Part shown: piece after piece, positions 31,926-38,485 of the stretch
Layout: the number at the start of each line of letters is the position of its first letter
Position numbering within the stretch: the first letter of the stretch is position 1
Assembly: GCF_002210285.1 (NCBI RefSeq)
Contig: NZ_MWQE01000004.1
Coordinates: forward strand, 1-64,000
Length of the DNA stretch: 64,000 bases
Direction: 5' to 3'
Source of the DNA: Fibrobacter sp. UWR2
Lineage (GTDB): Bacteria > Fibrobacterota > Fibrobacteria > Fibrobacterales > Fibrobacteraceae
Notes under the pieces: generated by a model
What the model saw: only the letters and a program-made list of their open reading frames with translations
Told to the model about the DNA's origin: nothing
Database searches by the model: none
Translations under genes and position numbers: made by a program

Positions 31926-33124
31926 CAGTTGACCAGATCTTTCAGCGCATGGTGACCGATGCGAAGAATATAGACCCGCTGATAAATATCAGCCAGGGCA
32001 CGGAAACCTATATCCGCTTCGCGACAGCCGCGTCCGCCATTTGGGGCCTATACAAGCAGATGGACTGGACCCTTGACCAGATTTTCCCGACCACGATGAA
32101 CCAGGAGAGCCTGGAACAGTGGGCGAACGACCGAGGGCTGGACTACAGCAACCTGACCGCAAGCGAGCTTTTGACGCTCATCCTGTCGTATCTTCGCAAC
32201 CCGAAGAGCGGCGGCAAGCCAAGCGACTACGAACGCTGGGCGCTCGAAGCGTCTTCTGCCGGCAAGGCTGTCGAGCTCGAATCCTCGATGATTTCCGGCA
32301 ATATGCCCGACCTGAGCGCCGCCAACGCCGTCAAGCCGCACGACCGCGAGAACATCGCCTTTACCTGCGGCTCCAGCGACACCGAAAAGTATGTCGTTAT
32401 TGACTTTGGCGGTTCCAAGGAAATTATCGGCATCGGGCTTGGCTTCATTACCAACCGACCGGCTTCTTTCAATGTCTATACGTCCGACGATGGCTCGACC
32501 TGGACCAAGCAGGGCAAGGTTGAAAGCGCCTACTGGTGGGCCATGACCACTTTCGAATCTGTTTCTACCCGATATGTCAAGGTAGAACTCGACGAAATCG
32601 AGGCTCTTGAAAGCTGGCAGACTGCATCCCTGAACGCCGTCAAGTGCTTCGGACTCGAAATCTACGAACCGGCTGAATCCGACGAAGCCCCGACGACATC
32701 CCGATGCCTCAAGAACTACTACGGCGTGGGCACGGTGCTCATGCTCATTGGCCCCAGCACGCTCTCTATGCGCTGCTGCGAAGCCGTCCGCGTCAAGTGC
32801 GAAGACGAAGGGCCGGTGGCCCCGCGTGAAATCTGGGTCAATGTCCCTGTAGAAACGACCCTTTCCCTGCGCGTCACGGTAAGCGGCTTGTCCAATATGG
32901 ACGAAGACGGCTTCCGGGAAGACGTGACCAAGTATTTTGCCGACCTCAGCGCAGGCGACCTGTTTATCCCCGCCCAGATTGTCGTGTTCGTGCTCAAGCA
33001 CGGCGGGTCCAATGCCGTTGTCGAGGTCTCGAAGAACGGCGGGGCGTACCAGGAACAGACTTCGGCAATCTATCCCGAAAATGAAACAGACCGATTTGTC
33101 CTTGGTGAACTGGTGGTGCAGTAA
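31916..33124 (+). CDS. gp47-like baseplate J protein with inserted discoidin-like domain
   Basis: 402 residues. The N-terminus (RMVTDAKNIDPLINISQGTETYIRFATAASAIWGLYKQMDWTLDQIFPTTM...LEQWANDRGLD) and C-terminus (VTVSGLSNMDEDGFREDVTKYFADLSAGD) match Mu gp47/baseplate J. Between about residues 120 and 265 lies an extra beta domain: YVVIDFGGSKEIIGIGLGF, ASFNVYTSDDGSTWTKQG, TRYVKVELDEIEALESWQTASLNAVKCFGLEIYE. This is the F5/8 type C (discoidin/CBM32-like) pattern and would place a glycan-binding module on the baseplate. Confidence 0.82.
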   Translation: MAVTVDQIFQRMVTDAKNIDPLINISQGTETYIRFATAASAIWGLYKQMDWTLDQIFPTTMNQESLEQWANDRGLDYSNLTASELLTLILSYLRNPKSGGKPSDYERWALEASSAGKAVELESSMISGNMPDLSAANAVKPHDRENIAFTCGSSDTEKYVVIDFGGSKEIIGIGLGFITNRPASFNVYTSDDGSTWTKQGKVESAYWWAMTTFESVSTRYVKVELDEIEALESWQTASLNAVKCFGLEIYEPAESDEAPTTSRCLKNYYGVGTVLMLIGPSTLSMRCCEAVRVKCEDEGPVAPREIWVNVPVETTLSLRVTVSGLSNMDEDGFREDVTKYFADLSAGDLFIPAQIVVFVLKHGGSNAVVEVSKNGGAYQEQTSAIYPENETDRFVLGELVVQ

Positions 33125-33708
33125 TGAGTGAAAATTTTTTCGATAGTCGGCATTACAGGGCGCTCTCGCGGCTGCACCCGCTCCAGATGGACCTGGAAGA
33201 GTATGCGGTGTGCAAGGAGCTTGACCGCGCCCTGGAAAGCGCAGACGGCGTTTACCGCGAAATCTTCCCCAGTTCGGCCACCGCGACGCTCGAAAAGTGG
33301 GAAAACCTTTACGAATTAGGCCATTCCGGCACCATTGAAGCCCGCAGGGCGGCGCTCCTGGAAGCCATCAACCGTGATTCTGGCATTGCCGAACGCCACT
33401 ACAAGGCGCTTGCTGCGTCGATGGGCTTTGAAATCGACATCGTGAAGCCGCCGCGCATGTTGCGTGCGGGCCTTGGCCGTGCGGGTTTTGAAATCTACGA
33501 CCCGGACGAACAGTACACCTGGACCGTGACCAGCGACCACCCGCAGCACGGCATTTACCGTATCGTGGACCTGCTCGAAGCCGAGAAAATCCCGTTCACG
33601 CAGATCCGCTGGCAGATCTCTAAAGAAAAATTCCTTGAACTTGAGGACGGCAAGCTCCTGAAGCTCGAAAGCGACAAATTCCTTATCCTGGAGGACGAAA
33701 ATGAATAA
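33124..33708 (+). CDS. gp48-like baseplate wedge protein (DUF2313)
   Basis: 194 residues. LSRLHPLQMDLEEYAVCKELDRALESADGVYREIFPSSATATLEKWENLYEL matches DUF2313 (Mu gp48), which joins the wedge to the tail fibre network. The C-terminal 40 residues consist of repeats of the type KFLELEDGKLLKLESDKFLILE. GTAATGAGTG junction with gp47; 8-bp overlap with the next gene. Confidence 0.85.
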   Translation: MSENFFDSRHYRALSRLHPLQMDLEEYAVCKELDRALESADGVYREIFPSSATATLEKWENLYELGHSGTIEARRAALLEAINRDSGIAERHYKALAASMGFEIDIVKPPRMLRAGLGRAGFEIYDPDEQYTWTVTSDHPQHGIYRIVDLLEAEKIPFTQIRWQISKEKFLELEDGKLLKLESDKFLILEDENE

Positions 33709-34588
33709 GATAAATTTTAAAACGGGCACTATCATTCCCCCGGAACTGATGAATGCCTTGCAGAATCCGTCGTTCACGAATGATGAAGAAGAGGCCGGAC
33801 ACTTGCCCTTGCCGCCCAACTACGGCAAAAAGGTCCAGGTGTTCAATACGGAAAACCGTGCAGTGGACCTGTCTACTGCTTCGAGTGGCTTTGCCGTCGT
33901 TATCCATCACAGTTCTTCGCTGTCCGGCGAGCCTGAAACGGTCACGATTGACGGCGTCGGCGGCACCGGGGCCAATACGATTCTACTGGTAACCCGTGGA
34001 ACGGACTATCCTGTAATTGTATCTTTGCCGCAGAATTCTGTTTCTCGCAAGGAAATCTCTATCAAGGGCGGTTCAAGCGTCCTTTTGACGTTCTTCTCCT
34101 ATGGTGCTGCGTACGTTTGGAAGTATTACGAGCTCGAAACCAACCCGGTCGCCATGACCGATACGGGCTGGAAGAGCTTTACGCCCGGAGGCGTTTCTAC
34201 CGATTTCGTGAAATTCGCCACGCTTAAGGTCCCCAAGGACTACAGCGCAATCGTGATGGTCAAGGGAACAGGTCATTCTGAATATCCGGTAACGTCGGGT
34301 AGTACAGGCATTGTCAAAGAATATACCTTCAAGGCAATAGACGCCAACAATAACGAAGAAAACTGCGAAATGTCCATTCTTAAAGTCAACGAATATGGGC
34401 GACAAACTCAAGATTATGACGCCAGGGATGACCGTTTCAGCGGATATCTTGTTATTCCGCCATTGAGCACACCAGCACAGCGCAGCGTCGATTTGAAACT
34501 TAAAACAAACCAAGAAGCGATTACTATTGCGGCGTCCTTCAGGGCGCTGCTCTACAAAGCGAACCTTGACACGACTTTACTTGCATAA
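33701..34588 (+). CDS. Tail fibre-like protein
   Basis: 295 residues. The N-terminal ~70 residues (INFKTGTIIPPELMNALQNPSF..DEEEAGHLPLPPNYG) resemble the attachment regions of phage fibres. The remainder is beta-rich, with no recognised carbohydrate-binding fold. Position directly after gp48 corresponds to the Mu S (fibre) slot. It may be a structural base for the following tip proteins. Confidence 0.6.
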   Translation: MNKINFKTGTIIPPELMNALQNPSFTNDEEEAGHLPLPPNYGKKVQVFNTENRAVDLSTASSGFAVVIHHSSSLSGEPETVTIDGVGGTGANTILLVTRGTDYPVIVSLPQNSVSRKEISIKGGSSVLLTFFSYGAAYVWKYYELETNPVAMTDTGWKSFTPGGVSTDFVKFATLKVPKDYSAIVMVKGTGHSEYPVTSGSTGIVKEYTFKAIDANNNEENCEMSILKVNEYGRQTQDYDARDDRFSGYLVIPPLSTPAQRSVDLKLKTNQEAITIAASFRALLYKANLDTTLLA

Positions 34589-34597
34589 GAGGTGACT

Positions 34598-34978
34598 ATG
34601 GCTAACAGTAACGAAGCATTCGAAGGCGAAAAGACCGGGCAACTTTCCCCGGTGACTCTTGCCGCCGCACGCGAAAACCACTACGAAGGCGTTTTCAGCA
34701 TTCAGGGGAGTTCCAAGCGTCTTGATGCGGCTGAAATCGCCGGAACGGCTGACATCGAAGATGAGTATAGCGAAAACGGGTACTATGTCGAAGGTGCCTT
34801 GAGGTATCATTCCGGTGTGCTTTACCGCGCCAAGAATGATATCGGCTCCGAGAATACCCCCGCCGGTCCGTGGGACTCTACCAAGTGGGAAGTGGCCAAA
34901 ATCGGGCGAATTATGGCCAGCAAGGCCGATGTAAATGCCGCCCTTGGCAATATCGAAACCCTCTTGGCGGCTATTTAA
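34598..34978 (+). CDS. Small tail-tip protein with CBM5/12-like module
   Basis: 126 residues from ATG 34598, with AAGAGG upstream; a GTG two codons earlier is less well placed. YYVEGALRYHSGVLYRAKND...TPAGPWDSTKWEV matches short carbohydrate-binding modules of the CBM5/12 type often found in phage tail fibres. Helical ends flank it. Predicted to bind a surface glycan; which one is unknown. It lies immediately before the DGR target gene. Confidence 0.6.
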   Translation: MANSNEAFEGEKTGQLSPVTLAAARENHYEGVFSIQGSSKRLDAAEIAGTADIEDEYSENGYYVEGALRYHSGVLYRAKNDIGSENTPAGPWDSTKWEVAKIGRIMASKADVNAALGNIETLLAAI

Positions 34979-34989
34979 GGAGGCTTTAA

Positions 34990-35907
34990 ATGAGCGTTGC
35001 AAGCGAAATTACGCGCCTTAACGGCGCAAAGGCCGATATTATCCAGGCCATCACCGACAAGGGCGTCACCGTGCCGTCTTCGGCGAAGCTCGACGACATG
35101 GCCCAGCTCATCGCATCCATAACCGGCGGCGGTGGTGGCGGCAATGGTGTATATTTACAGGCGATTCTTCCGGTTTTCGGCGGAAAAGTGCTTGTCGTGG
35201 ATGAAAATGGGTATATCGGTTGTAAAAGTCTCCCGACATATTATCCTTCAGCTTATACCAGTTATGCCTTTGTAGTAAGCGGTGCAGATTTTTCGAGTTC
35301 AGGTCTTGGCCAAGTAACTTTGGTTACTCCGGGAACGGCTGATATTGGAGGTCGTTCTTACCGAACTGTGTCTATTAACGGTGTCATTTGGATGGCTGAA
35401 AATCTTGATTTTAAGGCTTCTGGTATTGACATTGGGCCGTCTGGATCTCCTGGAACTCCCGCTGCATGGTACTACGATAACAGTGAAAGTACCTATGGCG
35501 AAAATGGCAATAAGTACGGGTTGCTCTATAATTGGCATGCAGTAAAGCATCTTAACGACAACCGTGAACTGTTGATGAACGGCTGGCATGTCCCTACAAC
35601 AGCAGAGTGGGATGCTTTAGCCAATGCCGTTGGAGGTACTGGAGTAGCAGGTTCGAAGCTTAAATCATCTACAGGATGGTCATCTGGTAACGGAACCGAC
35701 GACTTCGGCTTTGCGGCCTTTCCTGCTGGCTACCGGTACTCGGGCTCCTTCTACAGTTTAGGCAGCAACGCGTACTTCTGGACGGCCACAGAGAACTCGT
35801 CCACCTACGCCGACAGCCGTAGCTTTGATACGGGCGCATCGATGGGCTCGCACAACGTCAGTAAGACTTACTTCGCCTTTTCTGTTCGTCTCGTCAAGGA
35901 TTCCTAA
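34990..35907 (+). CDS. DGR target: tail-tip protein with C-terminal FISUMP (CLec-like) domain
   Basis: 305 residues. Residues 1-45 (SVASEITRLNGAKADIIQAI, VTVPSSAKLDDMAQLIASI) are a phage tail-tip segment, followed by a GGGGGG linker. From about 110 onward the protein reads as a FISUMP/Fib_succ_major domain: INGVIWMAENLDF, NGNKYGLLYNWHAV, NGWHVPTTAEWDALANAVGG, ending FSVRLVKDS. This is a C-type-lectin-like fold, the usual scaffold for DGR variation. Residues 240-305 are encoded by the variable repeat. AAGGAGG precedes the start. It is probably displayed at the tail tip as the receptor-binding protein. Confidence 0.9.
   Translation: MSVASEITRLNGAKADIIQAITDKGVTVPSSAKLDDMAQLIASITGGGGGGNGVYLQAILPVFGGKVLVVDENGYIGCKSLPTYYPSAYTSYAFVVSGADFSSSGLGQVTLVTPGTADIGGRSYRTVSINGVIWMAENLDFKASGIDIGPSGSPGTPAAWYYDNSESTYGENGNKYGLLYNWHAVKHLNDNRELLMNGWHVPTTAEWDALANAVGGTGVAGSKLKSSTGWSSGNGTDDFGFAAFPAGYRYSGSFYSLGSNAYFWTATENSSTYADSRSFDTGASMGSHNVSKTYFAFSVRLVKDS
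35707..35904 (+). repeat. DGR variable repeat (VR)
   Basis: 198 bp, aligned without gaps to the template repeat at 36901-37098. There are 19 mismatches, and 17 are at template adenines: changes to T, G or C at codons such as AAC to TAC, AGC, GGC, GTC, TTC and CAC. The other two are a T-to-G in one codon and a C/T difference near the 3' end. The 3' ~30 bases carry no adenine changes and are the likely initiation-of-mutagenic-homology segment. Confidence 0.95.
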
Positions 35908-35913
35908 GTGAGC

Positions 35914-35933
35914 CTAGGCCCTTTGGGGCCTAG
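35914..35933 (+). other. DGR target hairpin downstream of VR
   Basis: CTAGGCCC (35914-35921), loop TTTG, GGGCCTAG (35926-35933): a perfect 8-bp stem with a 4-nt loop, starting nine bases after the VR ends. The same dimensions and place are known for the hairpin/cruciform that marks the target for retrohoming in the Bordetella phage DGR. Confidence 0.8.
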
Positions 35934-35941
35934 AGCGAACG

Positions 35942-35970
35942 GGACCGGAGCGCCGCAAGGCGCACGGTCC
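35942..35970 (+). other. Second GC-rich hairpin after VR
   Basis: GGACCG pairs with CGGTCC, and within it GCGCC pairs with GGCGC, closing a GCAA tetraloop. An 11-bp stem interrupted by a small internal loop. It may be part of the target recognition structure or an mRNA 3' stabiliser. Confidence 0.6.
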
Positions 35971-36010
35971 TGAATTTAATTAAATTTGCCCCCCGGCTAA
36001 GCATCCAGAA

Positions 36011-36043
36011 GCAAGGCTGCGAAGCAGCCTTGCGAATTTTTTT
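36011..36043 (+). terminator. Terminator between DGR target and Avd-like gene
   Basis: GCAAGGCTGC / GCAGCCTTGC (10-bp perfect stem, 3-nt loop), then GAA and a T7 run that ends right at the ATG of the next gene. A strong intrinsic terminator that should separate late-operon transcription from the DGR accessory genes. Confidence 0.85.
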
Positions 36044-36871
36044 ATGAATACAGAAGACATCATAAAGTTTGAAAATAACGCCGGAAACGAACTCCATCTG
36101 TTTCGTGACAGACTGTTCTGGCAGGCTTGGGAACGTTCTGCGTTCCTTTTTTCAAAAATCTTTAGAAAATACCAGGTTCATCACAGATTCGTCCAAAAGG
36201 TCGCGCAGGACCTGGTGTGGCTCGGCTTCCCAAAGACCGTGCTCAAAGATGTCCAGATGACGGCGAAGCAGAAGGCCTTTTCTTATGAAGTATTGGACGA
36301 TTCTCATATCGTAATAAAGGGAATACCAAATATTGACGGCTTCCAGGAATGGAAATCTGGCATATTGTCTTCGCCTACGGCAGACAAGAAAAAGCCTGTC
36401 ACAAAAGATGCAAAAGACTCATCAAAGAAAGATGTAAAAACCGCTGAATTTTTGCTTTATAGGCTGGTTTTTGACTTTATCATTTATTCTTCAAAACTTG
36501 TCCCTAAAATCGACAGAGACTATAAATTCACCATCGGGGAACGGATAGTCAATGAGTTGGTGAACGTGGGAGAGTACATTTTTCTTTATATTAACCATAG
36601 AACGGCCATTGATTCGACCAGTGTGATAGATTCTTTATATCGAATACGGTTTGATTTTCGTCTTTTAAATGAACTTAAACAAGTAAGCATCGACCAATGG
36701 ATGTTTGTAAACACTAAAATCGAGGAAATTTTGAAAACGATAATGCCAGAATCCATGAGTTTACGGACGCATGGAGCGAGCAAAGAGGAATCCAGTATTC
36801 TGCCCTCATCACCGGGTCTTCCTGGTGACGGGTTTACACCGCTTACAAGATCCAATGAAAGCCTCTTTTAA
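36044..36871 (+). CDS. DGR accessory protein: unknown N-domain fused to Avd-like four-helix domain
   Basis: 275 residues in two parts. Residues about 135-235 (EFLLYRLVFDFIIYSSKLVPKIDRDYKFTIGERIVNELVNV ... LNELKQVSIDQWMFVNTKIEEI) match Avd, the helical-bundle protein that binds the DGR reverse transcriptase and template RNA and is needed for mutagenesis. Residues about 15-110 (LFWQAWERSAFLFSKIF, FVQKVAQDLVWLGFP, FQEWKSGI) form a separate domain; a lysine/aspartate linker joins the two. Typical Avd is about 125 aa, so this is a fusion. No ribosome site precedes the ATG, which directly follows a terminator T run. Confidence 0.8.
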   Translation: MNTEDIIKFENNAGNELHLFRDRLFWQAWERSAFLFSKIFRKYQVHHRFVQKVAQDLVWLGFPKTVLKDVQMTAKQKAFSYEVLDDSHIVIKGIPNIDGFQEWKSGILSSPTADKKKPVTKDAKDSSKKDVKTAEFLLYRLVFDFIIYSSKLVPKIDRDYKFTIGERIVNELVNVGEYIFLYINHRTAIDSTSVIDSLYRIRFDFRLLNELKQVSIDQWMFVNTKIEEILKTIMPESMSLRTHGASKEESSILPSSPGLPGDGFTPLTRSNESLF

Positions 36872-36900
36872 GCCTTATTAAATGAATACTCAGTCGTAAG

Positions 36901-37098
36901 GGCTTTGCGGCCTTTCCTGCTGGCAACCGGAACTCGGGCTCCTTCAACAATTTAGGCAGCAACGCGAACTTCTGGACGGCCACAGAGAACTCGTCCACCA
37001 ACGCCTACAACCGTAACTTTGATACGGGCGCATCGATGAACTCGAACAACAACAATAAGACTAACAACGCCTTTTCTGTTCGTCTCGTCAAGGACTCC
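36901..37098 (+). repeat. DGR template repeat (TR)
   Basis: 198 bp equal in length to VR. It is dense in AAC/AAT codons (if translated in the VR frame, mostly Asn at variable sites), which lets adenine-directed changes reach many residues while avoiding stops. It lies between the Avd-like gene and the reverse transcriptase, the usual order. It begins at GGCTTTGCGG and ends GTCAAGGACTCC; the VR equivalent has GGATTCC. Confidence 0.95.
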
Positions 37099-37116
37099 TC
37101 GGAGGGCACCATATCG

Positions 37117-38195
37117 GTGCCCTCTCTTTATCGTTTACTGTATAAATCCTATCGTTTAGCCCGCAAAAACAAGCGGAATACCAGAAGCCAGCTGAAATTC
37201 GAACTAGACCTAGAATCCAACCTATTAAGGCTTGCCCAGGAGCTCTATTCAAGAACTTACGAATTATCCCCGTCTGTATGCTTTATTAACGAATTACCCG
37301 TAAAAAGAGAGGTCGTTGCGGCTGATTTCCGCGACCGTGTAGTGCATCATTTGCTCTGCTCCTGGCTGTTTCCAATTTTCGAGAGACAGTTCATTTTTGA
37401 CTCATACAGTTGCCGCAAGGGTAAAGGAACCTTTTTGGCATAAATCGTGCCCGTGGATTCTTGCGGGCGGCCAGCAACGACTTTCACAGAGATTGCTGGG
37501 CCCTCAAGCTTGATGTAAAAGGCTTCTTCATGAATATCAACAAAGACCTGCTTTACGGGTTTATTATGGATGGCCTTGAACGAGCCAAATGGAGCGATGT
37601 CCCTGATATTGACCTTTGCAAGTACCTTATTAAGAAGATTGTCTATGCAAAACCGCTAGATACGGCTATATTCCGTAGTCCACCCGAAGCCTGGGACAAC
37701 CTTCCGCACGATAAATCGATGAAATATGCGGGCGACGAAAGAGGTCTACCTATAGGCAATCTTACTTCGCAGCTGTTCGGCAATATCTACATGAATAAAC
37801 TGGACCATTTCGTCAAAAGAGTGCTGAAAATACGCTATTATGGCCGATACGTTGACGATATGGTCCTTGTCTCAGATGACAAAGAACGGCTGGTCGATGC
37901 CATTGACCGTATTCGAAAATTCTTGAAAAAAGAGCTTCTTTTGACCCTTCACCCGCATAAAATACAACTACAGCCAGCCGCCTTCGGTTTTGACTTCCTT
38001 GGCGTCCATATATTGCCCTATAGGGTATATCCTGGCACTAGGGTGCTCAAAAACTGCAAAAAGGCCGTTGTCAATCCAGACAACGACCAAGCTAAACAGG
38101 AGTCAAGAATCAATAGTTACGAAGGAATGTTTAAGCACTTGAACGGAACCAGTAAAATTCGTAAATTTATAGCCGATTCAAGGAAACCTCAATAA
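37117..38195 (+). CDS. DGR reverse transcriptase, reading frame disrupted
   Basis: The first frame runs to TAA 37441; the second continues from inside it to TAA 38195. Joined by one missing base near 37429-37436, the sequence reads RKGKGT-LFGINRARGFLRAASNDF, an uninterrupted RT. The catalytic box is RYVDDMVL, and GLPIGNLTSQLFGNIYMN is the SQ-type motif 4 typical of DGR enzymes. GTG 37117 with GGAGGG ten bases upstream is the likely start; an ATG at 37036 lies inside the TR. The break could be a real mutation, a C/T-run sequencing error, or a frameshift site. Full-length product about 359 aa. Confidence 0.88.
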
Positions 38196-38228
38196 CCGTT
38201 CAATCGGTTTTGCAATTCAATTAAATTT

Positions 38229-38242
38229 TGTCTCACGAAAAG
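38229..38242. repeat. Prophage end repeat, right copy
   Basis: TGTCTCACGAAAAG is the reverse complement of the core of the left-end repeats (2511-2529, 2629-2647). A partial copy, TTCTCACGACAA, follows at 38252-38263. Likely right-end transposase sites. Confidence 0.6.
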
Positions 38243-38276
38243 CGGTTAGCGTTCTCACGACAACCGCGCCGTTATA

Positions 38277-38281
38277 CTCGT
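38277..38281. repeat. Right copy of 5-bp target-site duplication (CTCGT)
   Basis: Matches 2341-2345; defines the right boundary of the prophage and is the codon region where the methyltransferase gene is split. Confidence 0.88.
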
Positions 38282-38387
38282 CATATTCCAAGTAAGCATT
38301 CATCTCTTTTTCCACATCCGCAAACTGCGTGTAGAACTCGTCGTTCTTCGCCTTTTTAGCATTTGATAACAAAGCGTTTTTCGCCAT
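38277..38387 (-). pseudogene. EcoRI-type adenine methyltransferase, N-terminal part
   Basis: From ATG 38387 (AAGGAG upstream) the product begins MAKNALLSNAKKAKNDEFYT, continues DVEKEMNAYLEYDE, and then runs into prophage sequence to a stop at 38217. NAKKAKNDEFYT is the hallmark N-terminus of EcoRI-type methyltransferases. The rest of the gene lies at 1246-2345. The two pieces join in frame at the target duplication. The fragment alone cannot be active. Confidence 0.9.
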
Positions 38388-38441
38388 CGGGCTTGCTCCT
38401 TGGAGCTTGCCCTTATTCGTGTGCAAACATTGACGCTTTAG

Positions 38442-38485
38442 ATTCTCGCTGGAGTTTATCCCCACCTACGAGTGGGGGCGAGAAT
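38442..38485 (-). other. Compound hairpin upstream of the interrupted methyltransferase
   Basis: ATTCTCGC (38442-38449) pairs with GCGAGAAT (38478-38485), and inside it CCCCAC (38460-38465) pairs with GTGGGG (38472-38477). It lies in the 5' region of the methyltransferase gene; a controlling or RNA structure is possible. Confidence 0.45.

Larger units (their letters stand above)
2346..38276. mobile_element. Complete Mu-like transposable prophage with a DGR
   Basis: The boundaries are set by the 5-bp duplication CTCGT and by exact restoration of the interrupted methyltransferase gene. The element is 35,931 bp. It contains MuA- and MuB-like transposition proteins, a repressor, a Mor-like activator, a full head set (TerS, TerL, portal, gpF, gpG, protease, capsid), a contractile tail (sheath, tube, tape measure, gp43-gp48) and tail-tip proteins with a diversity-generating retroelement. 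The ends begin TATGCC on the left and, read inward from the right, TATAAC. They share TAT..C...GCGG over 13 bases, not the TG...CA seen in Mu. All core modules appear intact apart from the reverse transcriptase frame. Confidence 0.92.

Noticed and set aside
37036-37116. ATG 37036 as the reverse transcriptase start
   Set aside because: It lies inside the template repeat and encodes the Asn-rich TR sequence. GTG 37117 has GGAGGG at a suitable distance and the RT homology begins there.
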